Part shown: in pieces, positions 22,873 to 30,053 of the stretch
How positions within the stretch are numbered: the first letter of the stretch is position 1
How the letters are laid out: the number at the start of each line of letters is the position of its first letter
NCBI GenBank assembly: GCA_009838515.1
Contig: VXRL01000080.1
Location: 1 to 34,061, forward strand
Direction: 5' to 3'
Length of the DNA stretch: 34,061 bases
DNA from: Terriglobia bacterium
GTDB lineage: Bacteria > Acidobacteriota > Terriglobia > Bryobacterales > UBA6623
Notes under the pieces: generated by a model
What the model was told of the DNA's origin: nothing
The model's input: only the letters and a program-made list of their open reading frames with translations
The model's database searches: none
Position numbers and translations under genes: made by a program

Positions 22873-24756
22873 ATGGCAGACACTGCCGGCCGCGGCGCTC
22901 AGGTGATCGAGCCCGGAACCGTCAACGCTCCGGAATTCCCGCCCGGGCTGGAATGGCTCAACACCGACACGCCGCTGTCCATCAAAGGGCTGCGCGGCAA
23001 GATCGTACTGCTGGACTTCTGGACCTATTGCTGCATCAACTGCATGCACGTGCTCGAGGACCTTAAGCGCTTGGAGCGCAAGTACCGCGACGAAGTGGTC
23101 GTTATCGGCGTCCATTCGGCCAAGTTCGATGCCGAGAAGCACACGGACAGGATTCGCGAGGCGATCCTGCGCTACAGCATCGACCATCCGGTGGTGAACG
23201 ACGCCGAAATGCGGGTATGGCAGGAGTACGCAGTGCGGGCGTGGCCCACGCTCATGCTCATCGATCCCCTCGGCAAGGTCTTCGGGACCCATTCCGGAGA
23301 ACAGGTGTTCGACCTCTTCGACAAGGTTATCTCGCAGCTGATCCAACACTACGACGCTGGCGGGGAATTGCGCCGCGGCCCGCTGCAAAACGTCTCCGAG
23401 GCCACCCGTGTTCCGGATTCGCTCCTGTGGTTTCCCGGCAAGGTCCTCGCCGACGAGGGCGGCGGCCGGCTGTTCATCGCCGACTCGAACCACCATCGGA
23501 TCGTGGTCGCCTCGCTGCAGGACGGAACCGTACGGCAAGTCATCGGCGGCTGCGAGCCGGGGTTCGCGGACGGCACGGCCGAGGCTGCGCGCTTCTGCCA
23601 GCCGCAAGGGATGGCCCTGGGTGCCGAAAGGCTGTACGTTGCCGATACCGGCAACCACGCCATCCGCGTGGTCGATTTGGACGGCCCAGCGGTGTCGACT
23701 CTCGTCGGGGACGGCCAGCAAGACACCGAGTGGAACAGCCGCCCCGGGCCGCTGGAGAGCCGGCGGCTGAACTCGCCTTGGGACCTGCATCTCGCGCACG
23801 GCGTGTTGTTCGTCGCCATGGCCGGAAACCACCAGATCTTTGGCATTGATCTGGACGGAGGGTACATGGCGAGCCACGCGGGAAGCGGTCGCGAGGATCA
23901 CGTCGACGGCCCTTTGATGGCGGCGGCGCTGGCACAGCCCAGCGGCTTGACATCAGACGGCGAGAGCCTGTTCGTTGCCGACAGCGAAGTCAGCTCGATC
24001 CGCGCCGTTTCGCTCGACCCGAGGGGAGGCCACGTTCGCACGGTCGTAGGGAAGGGGCTGTTCGACTTCGGAGACGTCGATGGCGTGGGACAAGAAGTCC
24101 GCCTGCAGCACCCGCTCGGAGTTGCACATGCGGATGGCAAGCTGTTTGTCGCCGATACCTACAACAACAAGATCAAGTCCATCGCGCTGCCGACGCTCCT
24201 CGCGAAGACGGTGGCTGGTAGCGGGGAGGCTGGCTGCAGCGACGGGGCTGCCAGCGAGGCGAGCTTTAACCAGCCAGGCGGCCTGAGCTATGCGGCGGGC
24301 AGGCTGTACGTCGCCGACACGAACAATCATGCCGTGCGCACGGTTGATGTCCAGACTGGAGCCGTCGCGCCATGGCCTCTGCGCGAGGCTGCCCGGCTGG
24401 TGCCTCCGCGACAGGCGTTGAAGACGCTCCCCGAACGTTCGGTCAGGCCTGGGATCGTGACCGTTCGGGTTGACGCCGAATTGCCCGCGGACAGCGTTTT
24501 CGCCCACGAGGCGTCGTCAGGAGTGACCGTTCGCGCCGGAGCGCGCGCGTTTCCCGCGGTCTTTCGGGACGGAATCGCGGAAACGTCCCTCGACATCGGC
24601 CAGGACGAGATCCTCCATGTCGAGGCGATCGTGTACTACTGCGGCGCGGGACGCAGCGGTGCCTGCTATTGCCACAACTCGACCCAGATTGTTCCGCTGC
24701 GCATCGATCAGGCCGGGCCGTCCGAAGTCGCGCTCGCATTCGCAGTCAGCGCCTGA
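22873..24756 (+). CDS. NHLRC2-like thioredoxin/NHL-repeat protein
   Basis: From the ATG at 22873 the product is 627 residues. An N-terminal thioredoxin-like domain (about 38-160) carries CCINC at 53-57, with Cys54 and Cys57 as the CxxC pair, then VVVIGVHSAKFDAEKHTD and a WPT motif. NHL repeats of a six-bladed propeller follow from about 180 to 510; the repeat ending LYVADTGNHAIRVVD recurs as LFVADSEVSSIRAV, LFVADTYNNKIKSI and LYVADTNNHAVRTV. A beta-rich C-terminal domain contains a YYCGAG...CYC cysteine group. This order is that of animal NHLRC2 and its bacterial relatives, whose exact reaction is not settled. No signal peptide is seen, so it is probably cytoplasmic. The start is chosen over the frame open from 22774 because it begins the conserved region. 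Confidence 0.88.
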   Translation: MADTAGRGAQVIEPGTVNAPEFPPGLEWLNTDTPLSIKGLRGKIVLLDFWTYCCINCMHVLEDLKRLERKYRDEVVVIGVHSAKFDAEKHTDRIREAILRYSIDHPVVNDAEMRVWQEYAVRAWPTLMLIDPLGKVFGTHSGEQVFDLFDKVISQLIQHYDAGGELRRGPLQNVSEATRVPDSLLWFPGKVLADEGGGRLFIADSNHHRIVVASLQDGTVRQVIGGCEPGFADGTAEAARFCQPQGMALGAERLYVADTGNHAIRVVDLDGPAVSTLVGDGQQDTEWNSRPGPLESRRLNSPWDLHLAHGVLFVAMAGNHQIFGIDLDGGYMASHAGSGREDHVDGPLMAAALAQPSGLTSDGESLFVADSEVSSIRAVSLDPRGGHVRTVVGKGLFDFGDVDGVGQEVRLQHPLGVAHADGKLFVADTYNNKIKSIALPTLLAKTVAGSGEAGCSDGAASEASFNQPGGLSYAAGRLYVADTNNHAVRTVDVQTGAVAPWPLREAARLVPPRQALKTLPERSVRPGIVTVRVDAELPADSVFAHEASSGVTVRAGARAFPAVFRDGIAETSLDIGQDEILHVEAIVYYCGAGRSGACYCHNSTQIVPLRIDQAGPSEVALAFAVSA

Positions 24757-24797
24757 CTGCGGATCGGCTCGCCGGCTGGCCTCGACCGGATCCGCGA

Positions 24798-24980
24798 TCA
24801 GCCGTCCTCGACACGGAAGGTGCCGACCGGCTGCTCCTCGGCAAGGTCGCTGTCCCACGCTTCGCGACACACAGCGAGCAACTGATTCAAGACTTGTGCG
24901 ACCCGCGCCGCCTCGTCCGCCGGGGTTGGCTCGGCATCGTCGCCGCACCTCTCCGCTGAACTTGGAACAGAGTCGCTCAT
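24798..24980 (-). CDS. Possible small acidic protein, unknown function
   Basis: The product is 60 residues from the ATG at 24980 (MSDSVPSSAERCGDDAEPTP at the start). It is acidic, with one plausible helix (ARVAQVLNQLLAVCREAWDSDL) and two Cys. No family is recognised. A GGGA lies about six bases before the start, and a -10-like CATAAT is placed properly upstream, which supports expression. It ends 41 bases from the convergent NHLRC2-like gene. The alternative is that the 326-base gap is non-coding. Confidence 0.4.
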   Translation of the reverse strand: MSDSVPSSAERCGDDAEPTPADEAARVAQVLNQLLAVCREAWDSDLAEEQPVGTFRVEDG

Positions 24981-25010
24981 CAGAATCCCGGGACTTGTCC
25001 CAGTGGGTCC

Positions 25011-25039
25011 ATTATGCCCCGTCTCGGCCAAAGAATCGA
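25011..25039 (-). promoter_or_regulatory. Possible promoter of the small acidic protein gene
   Basis: On the minus strand TCGATT (25039-25034) and CATAAT (25016-25011) are 17 bases apart; the -10 matches five of six bases. The leader would be about 25-30 bases, ending at the ATG at 24980. Confidence 0.35.
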
Positions 25040-25051
25040 CCGTCGGTGGCG

Positions 25052-25060
25052 TGCTAATAT
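25052..25060 (+). promoter_or_regulatory. Possible extended -10 promoter of the acyl-CoA synthetase gene
   Basis: TG-C-TAATAT (hexamer 25055-25060) is an extended -10, with four of six hexamer bases. The leader would be only about 16 bases and includes AGGA before the ATG at 25083. No -35 is seen. It lies back to back with the minus-strand promoter at 25011-25039. Confidence 0.35.
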
Positions 25061-25082
25061 CGTCCGCACGAGGACCGACGGT

Positions 25083-26846
25083 ATGGGTGAAACTATCGCA
25101 AGGCTATTTCAAGATGTGATCGCATTAGGCAAGGCGGACGCGATTCTCACCAAGGATTCGGGCACCTACCAGCCCGTTTCTTCGGCAGAGCTGGAGCGAC
25201 GCTGCATCCAACTGCACTCCGCCTTGGCCGCGGCGGGTCTGCGGAAGGGCGACAAGTGCGCCCTGATTTCCGAAAACCGTTGGGAGTGGGCTGTCGCCGA
25301 CTTCGCGATGATGACGGCGGGCATCATCAGCGTCCCAATCTATCCGACGCTGTTGGCCGACCAGGTGCGCTACCTGCTCGAACACTCCGAGTCTAGGGCG
25401 ATATTCTGCTCGACCGAGGACCAGCTGGAGAAGATTCTCTCGATTCGCGACCAACTGCCGAACCTAGCTCTTGTGATCGGTTTTGACAGGACCGATCAAG
25501 AGGGAGTGTCGAGCTTAGCCGATCTCATCGGCGAGGCCAGCCCCGACGCCGCGGCCCGGCAGCGCTTCGAAGCAGCGTTGGAGGCGGTCGAGCCCGGCGA
25601 TCTGGCGAGCATCATCTACACCTCGGGCACGACGGGTGTTCCCAAGGGCGTGATGCTGTCGCATTCCAATATCTGCACGAACATTCGTGACTCGAAGATC
25701 GACACAGAAGCAGACGATGTGGCCCTGTCGTTCCTGCCGCTGTGCCATATCGCTGAGCGCCTGGCGGACTATGTCTACTTTTCCGGCGGCGTCACGGTGG
25801 CGTACGCGGAGTCGATGGACACTGTAGCCGCCAATATGGGCGAAGTCAAACCCACCATGGCGGTCGGCGTTCCGAGATTCTTCGAAAAGGTCCATGACCG
25901 CGTGATGGCGGCCATGGCCGCTGCGCCTGCCGTTCGGCGTAACTTGTTTCACTGGGCGGTTGGCGTGGGCAAGGCCGCGACGCCGTACCGCTTGCAGGGC
26001 AAGCCGCTGCCGGGGTTGCTTGGCATCAAGCACAGCGTGGCCGACAAGCTCGTCTTCACCAAGCTCCGTGGCCGGCTGGGCGGCAGGATCCGCTTCTTTG
26101 TTTCTGGGGCCGCCCCGTTGGCGAAACACTTGGCCGAGTTCTTCTATGCGCTGGGACTGCCGATCCGCGAGGCCTATGGCCTGACCGAAACGTCCCCCCT
26201 GGTCTCCATCAACCCAATCGACGCACTCAGATTCGGCACGGTAGGTACGATCATTCCCAACGTTGAGGTGCGCATTGCCGAGGACGGCGAAATCCTGGTG
26301 CGCGGTCCGAACATCATGCAGGGCTACTTCAAGATGGAGCAGCAGACCGCGGAGGTCATGGAGGGTGACTGGTTCCACACTGGAGACATCGGCCATCTGG
26401 ACGAGGATGGCTACCTGTCCATCACCGATCGCAAGAAGGATCTGTTCAAGACGTCTGGAGGCAAGTACATCGCGCCATCGCCGATCGAGGGGCGCCTAAA
26501 AAGCAGCCCCCTGATCGAGCTGGCGGTGGTCGTGGCCGAGCGGCGTAACTTCCCCAGCGCCTTGGTGGTGCCGGCGTTCGAGGCCCTGCAGGCTTGGTCG
26601 GAGGCCAACGGCATCAAGGCTGCCAACAATGAGGAACTGTGCGCGAATGCAGCTGTGCAGGCCCACGTGATGTCTGAGGTGGCATCGCTGTGCAGCGACA
26701 TGGCCGGCTACGAGCAGATCAAGAAGATCGCGCTGATTCCGAATGATTTCACCATCGGAGGCGGGGAGCTCACGCCGACCATGAAGGTGCGACGGGGCCA
26801 CGTTTACGAAAAATACGCCAGCCAGATCGACGCGATCTACTCGTAA
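25083..26846 (+). CDS. Long-chain fatty-acid--CoA ligase (AMP-forming)
   Basis: This enzyme activates a fatty acid with ATP, then transfers it to CoA. It has 587 residues from the ATG at 25083, with AGGA about nine bases upstream; a longer frame to 25014 is unlikely. The ATP motif YTSGTTGVPKG is at 179-189, YGLTETSP at 365-372 and GDIGHLDEDGYLSITDRKKDLFKTSGGKY-type core in pieces near 455 (adenylate-forming core and hinge). IAPSPIEGRLK follows. The spread of motifs is that of FadD15-like synthetases, common in Acidobacteriota and Actinobacteria. The acyl chain length is not readable from sequence. It is followed 32 bases later by the POTRA gene on the same strand. Confidence 0.92.
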   Translation: MGETIARLFQDVIALGKADAILTKDSGTYQPVSSAELERRCIQLHSALAAAGLRKGDKCALISENRWEWAVADFAMMTAGIISVPIYPTLLADQVRYLLEHSESRAIFCSTEDQLEKILSIRDQLPNLALVIGFDRTDQEGVSSLADLIGEASPDAAARQRFEAALEAVEPGDLASIIYTSGTTGVPKGVMLSHSNICTNIRDSKIDTEADDVALSFLPLCHIAERLADYVYFSGGVTVAYAESMDTVAANMGEVKPTMAVGVPRFFEKVHDRVMAAMAAAPAVRRNLFHWAVGVGKAATPYRLQGKPLPGLLGIKHSVADKLVFTKLRGRLGGRIRFFVSGAAPLAKHLAEFFYALGLPIREAYGLTETSPLVSINPIDALRFGTVGTIIPNVEVRIAEDGEILVRGPNIMQGYFKMEQQTAEVMEGDWFHTGDIGHLDEDGYLSITDRKKDLFKTSGGKYIAPSPIEGRLKSSPLIELAVVVAERRNFPSALVVPAFEALQAWSEANGIKAANNEELCANAAVQAHVMSEVASLCSDMAGYEQIKKIALIPNDFTIGGGELTPTMKVRRGHVYEKYASQIDAIYS

Positions 26847-26878
26847 CGCCTGGCTGGCAGGCCCTGTCTAAGTGAGCA

Positions 26879-28180
26879 ATGGGCAGGATGCATCTCAGAT
26901 CCGGCGACGCTCGCCTCGGCGGGTTGGCCGCGCTGTGCGTCTTGGCTGCTGCCGGCCTTGCCGGCCAGACCGCGTTTCCGCTGCGTGCCGTCGAGTTCGA
27001 GGGCAACGCCAACTTCCCCAGCGACGACTTGGTTGCAGTCACCGGCTTGGAGACCGGGCAGCTGGTGCGCAAGCCCGATTTCGACCGGGCGCTGCGCAAG
27101 CTGAACGAGACCGGGCTGTTCGAGTCGCTGCGCTATCGCTATGAGCCGCTCGATGGTGGATACCGACTCACCATTACGGTGCAAGAGCTTGCGGAACTGT
27201 ACGGGGTCCGCTTCCAGGGCTTCGGCGCGGATGCCGAGGACCCCGCGGAGCTGCTGCGAGAGAGGTTGCCGCTGTACGTCGGCTTGGTGCCCGCCGGCGG
27301 TCCCATGGTGCGGATGATGGTCAATGCGCTGCAGGCCTGGTGGGTAGAGCAGGGCGGCGAAGCGGAGATCGTGGCCGACCTCGTCCCGACCACGGGGGGC
27401 GGGTTCGAGATGCTGGTCGGGCCGGAGCGAGAGACGAGCAACATCGCCTTCACCACGTTTCGCGACACCGGCGACGTGGACCCGCTGGAGTTGCAGCGGA
27501 CCTTCAACCAGGCGGCGGTCGGGGAGCCGTACTCCGAGCCCAGGCTGCTCGAACTGCTCTATCACAACGCTCGCCCGCTGTATACCGAGCGCGGTTACAT
27601 GAGCGTAGAGTTCTGCCCGTGCGATGTCAGTCCCGATCCCGACACGGCCGGCCTGTTGGTCGAGGTCGAGGTGCAGCAGGGCGAAGTCTACCTATTCGGC
27701 GACTTGGCGTGGCCCGAGCCGCTTCCGATCGATCCGGAGAGTTTGGCAAGGGTGAACCAGATCGGTTCGGGTCAGGTCGCCAACATTCGGGCGGCCTACG
27801 ACACGATGGCAGCCATCGGAGAGGGCATGAAGCGCCAGGGTTACATGAAGGCCCACGCGCGCTTCGACGAGCGGATCGATCATGACGAGCGCTTGGTTCA
27901 CCTGGACATCGAGATCAGCCCCGGCCAGCAGTATCTGTTCTCGCGGCTGATCGTGCAGGGGCTGGACATTCTCTCCGAGCCGGCGGTGCGCAAGCGCTGG
28001 GGCATGCAGCAGGGACAGCCCTTCGATGTGCGGTATCCCGCCTATTTCTTGGACCGCGTCAAGGCCGACGCGATGTTTGAGGGGCTAAAGAGGACCTCGT
28101 GGAGCATAGATATCGACGAGGTTGGAGGGCGGGTCGACGTGACACTCGTTTTTTCCGGAGTCGCCGAGGAGCGACGTTAG
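26879..28180 (+). CDS. Secreted multi-POTRA protein without beta-barrel (BamA-like N-terminus only)
   Basis: The 433-residue product has a signal peptide (about 1-30, LAALCVLAAAGLAGQ). About five POTRA-like units follow: FPLRAVEFEGNANFP with NETGLFESLRYRYE (33-103); ELYGVRFQGFG onward (106-180); TSNIAFTTFRDTGDVDP with TERGYMSVEF (186-260); GEVYLFGDLAWPEP with MKRQGYMKAHARF (264-345); and GQQYLFSRLIVQG with the final DVTLVFSG (347-428). BamA has five POTRA units followed by a 16-strand barrel; here the chain stops where the barrel would begin, and the stop is clean. It may bind the assembly machine or another Omp85 protein in the periplasm. FCPCD near 245 could form a disulfide. The start at 26879 or the Met three codons later are both possible. 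Confidence 0.82.
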   Translation: MGRMHLRSGDARLGGLAALCVLAAAGLAGQTAFPLRAVEFEGNANFPSDDLVAVTGLETGQLVRKPDFDRALRKLNETGLFESLRYRYEPLDGGYRLTITVQELAELYGVRFQGFGADAEDPAELLRERLPLYVGLVPAGGPMVRMMVNALQAWWVEQGGEAEIVADLVPTTGGGFEMLVGPERETSNIAFTTFRDTGDVDPLELQRTFNQAAVGEPYSEPRLLELLYHNARPLYTERGYMSVEFCPCDVSPDPDTAGLLVEVEVQQGEVYLFGDLAWPEPLPIDPESLARVNQIGSGQVANIRAAYDTMAAIGEGMKRQGYMKAHARFDERIDHDERLVHLDIEISPGQQYLFSRLIVQGLDILSEPAVRKRWGMQQGQPFDVRYPAYFLDRVKADAMFEGLKRTSWSIDIDEVGGRVDVTLVFSGVAEERR

Positions 28181-28183
28181 CGC

Positions 28184-28202
28184 GCTGCGGTCGGGCCGCA
28201 GC
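28184..28202. terminator. Hairpin between convergent POTRA and DUF3592 genes
   Basis: GCTGCGG (28184-28190), loop TCGGG and CCGCAGC (28196-28202) form a perfect seven-base-pair stem in the 24-base gap between the two stop codons. It could end both transcripts, although no T-tract follows. Confidence 0.5.
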
Positions 28203-28204
28203 AC

Positions 28205-29158
28205 TCACCGCCGGGCCTTGTACATGCCGTGTCGGTAAACCACCGCTCGGCTCGGAATCGCCGGGTCGTAGAGCACGGTGACGGTCTGGCCATTGCGCAG
28301 CTCGGGGTTACGCTCCCTGGTCCTGAGCGTCTGCCGCTTGCCGCTTGCGTCGTAATTCACTAGGAACGCCCGCACGCCGCCTCTGCGGCGAACGTCTGCG
28401 GTGAATCCTGACACCGCCTTGCCGGACACCGCCAGTCTGCGGTGCAATCTGCGTTGGGCTTCGGCGAATCCAGCCGCGAGCAGGAGCACGACACCGATAA
28501 ACATCACCATGCCCGTAGTGACTGGCGATGTGAGTTCTGGCAGGTAGTGATGCTCCGGATTCAAGGGCATGTACACGACTTCTGTGGTGTCGCCCTCGCT
28601 GACGCGTTCGTGCACCCGCGGCGGGACGCTCTGGTTCACGCGCATCGGCGCTCCGGCTTCTGCGGTAAAGGTGTAGCCGAGAAAGTACAGCGTGCGACCG
28701 TTTTCGAGGATGCGGGTGTCCAGTGAGTGGACCGTGGCCGACGCCGTGGCCCCTTCTTGGTCGAGCAGCTTCTTCGAAGGCGGTGCCGGCAGGTACCCGA
28801 AATGTTGGTGCGAGAGCAGGCCGAACACTGCCAGGACCGCCACCCAAACGCCGAGCACCAGCTTGCCTCGAGTCGTCAGCGTCACGTCGCGAGGGCCGGG
28901 AGTGCGCAGTTCTGGCTCGAGATCGGAACCGCTGGCACTCGCGCTGGGGGCCGCTTCGTGCCGGGGAGTCGACCGAGTCCCCTGATCGGCAGCTGCCAGG
29001 CCTCGGCGCAGCGCAAGCGAGCCGGCTGCGACCAAGGCCACCCCCAGCCACAGCGTTTCACCACCCTCGGGCAGGGACATCACGATGGCAAAGCCCCCCG
29101 AGATCGCCAGCGACGCGCCTACGGCGAGCCAGATCTTGCTAGCCTGACCGGATTGCAT
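28205..29158 (-). CDS. DUF3592-type membrane protein
   Basis: The 317-residue product has helices at about 9-27, 35-52, 98-117 and 212-232. Two soluble segments, 137-200 and 246-307, each end in a short strand pattern like the DUF3592 domain: GDTTEVVYMPLNPEHH in the first and GQTVTVLYDPAIPSRA in the second. The form GxxVxVxYdPxxP is the hallmark of DUF3592. The function of this family is unknown; it is common in Proteobacteria, Planctomycetes and Acidobacteriota. The Ser/Ala/Pro stretch at 55-90 is probably a loop. It starts at the ATG at 29158 and is divergent from the SGNH hydrolase gene, with a 184-base gap in which no strong promoter was seen. Confidence 0.72.
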   Translation of the reverse strand: MQSGQASKIWLAVGASLAISGGFAIVMSLPEGGETLWLGVALVAAGSLALRRGLAAADQGTRSTPRHEAAPSASASGSDLEPELRTPGPRDVTLTTRGKLVLGVWVAVLAVFGLLSHQHFGYLPAPPSKKLLDQEGATASATVHSLDTRILENGRTLYFLGYTFTAEAGAPMRVNQSVPPRVHERVSEGDTTEVVYMPLNPEHHYLPELTSPVTTGMVMFIGVVLLLAAGFAEAQRRLHRRLAVSGKAVSGFTADVRRRGGVRAFLVNYDASGKRQTLRTRERNPELRNGQTVTVLYDPAIPSRAVVYRHGMYKARR

Positions 29159-29342
29159 GGCAGCACCTCAGTCTATGACAGCAGAAGTTGCAGCCGAACA
29201 GCGGCGCCTCCGTCAATCCGCTAGGTCCGTTCTGGAGCGGGAGCGAGGCCCCGTCGCCCCACCGCCGCGGAGCGCGTCGTTTCGATGGCGTAATCTAGAT
29301 TGGGCGCGAGCCTCGCAAGCTTGGCAGCGCAGCAACAGAGCC

Positions 29343-30053
29343 ATGAAACTCAGACCCCTGAACTTCGCCGTTTTCTGGGCCGTGCTTGCCTTTGCGCTAC
29401 CGGCCCCTGGCACAGCACAAGCAGGTGAGAACCGCACACTCCAGGCGTCCGCGACCCAGCAGGCGAATGCCGATCGCTGGGAGGCCGCGATCCGATCGTT
29501 CGAAGAGAGCGACCGCAAGAGTCCTCCTCCAGAGGGCGGTATCGTCTTCCTCGGAAGCTCGAGCTTTCGGCGCTGGGACCTGGAGAAGTCGTTTCCCGGG
29601 CACGGCCTGATCAACCGCGGCTTCGGCGGCTCGCAGATGGCGGATGCCATACGCTACTTGGATCGCATCGTGCTGCCGCTCAAGCCGCGGACTCTTTTCC
29701 TGTACGAGGGCGATAACGACACTGGCAACGGCAAGACCCCCGCGACGGTCGAGCGGGAGTTTCGACAGCTGGTGGGGATCGTCCGCGAGGCCCTGCCGAA
29801 GACCAAGATCGTGTTTGTCAGTATCAAGCCCAGCATCCGGCGATGGCACCTGATCGATGTGGCCCGCGCCGCCAATGCCCGTGTTCGCGCGGTCTGCGAA
29901 GAGGATGACCTGCTCGAGTACGTCGATGCGGCAAGCCCGCTGCTGGGGGGCAGCGGCGAACCTCGCGCGGACCTCTTTGTCGAGGACGAGCTCCACCTCA
30001 ACGACGCCGGCTACGCCATCTGGGCGGAACTGATCGCACCGCACCTGGATTGA
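29343..30053 (+). CDS. Secreted SGNH/GDSL-family hydrolase
   Basis: From the ATG at 29343 the product is 236 residues, with a signal peptide cut near AQA (24-27). The nucleophile block reads FLGSSSFRRW (69-78), with Ser73; the usual Asp of GDS is Ser, as in a known sub-branch. NRGFGGSQ is at 91-98, the oxyanion block GDND at 123-126 contains Asn125, and DELHLNDAGY (215-224) supplies Asp215 and His218. The family hydrolyses esters, often acetyl groups on lipids or sugars; the substrate here is unknown. The frame is open back to 29157, but the earlier part is Arg-rich and lacks a signal peptide. The TGA overlaps the priA ATG (TGATG), so the two are translated together. Confidence 0.88.
   Translation: MKLRPLNFAVFWAVLAFALPAPGTAQAGENRTLQASATQQANADRWEAAIRSFEESDRKSPPPEGGIVFLGSSSFRRWDLEKSFPGHGLINRGFGGSQMADAIRYLDRIVLPLKPRTLFLYEGDNDTGNGKTPATVEREFRQLVGIVREALPKTKIVFVSIKPSIRRWHLIDVARAANARVRAVCEEDDLLEYVDAASPLLGGSGEPRADLFVEDELHLNDAGYAIWAELIAPHLD

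Noticed and set aside
22849..23901. Open frame of 350 codons opposite the NHLRC2-like gene
   Set aside because: It is antisense to conserved thioredoxin and NHL repeats, and the repeats themselves explain its length.
25515..26396. Open frame of 293 codons opposite the acyl-CoA synthetase
   Set aside because: It is a shadow of a conserved gene, with a His/Arg/Gln-rich composition.
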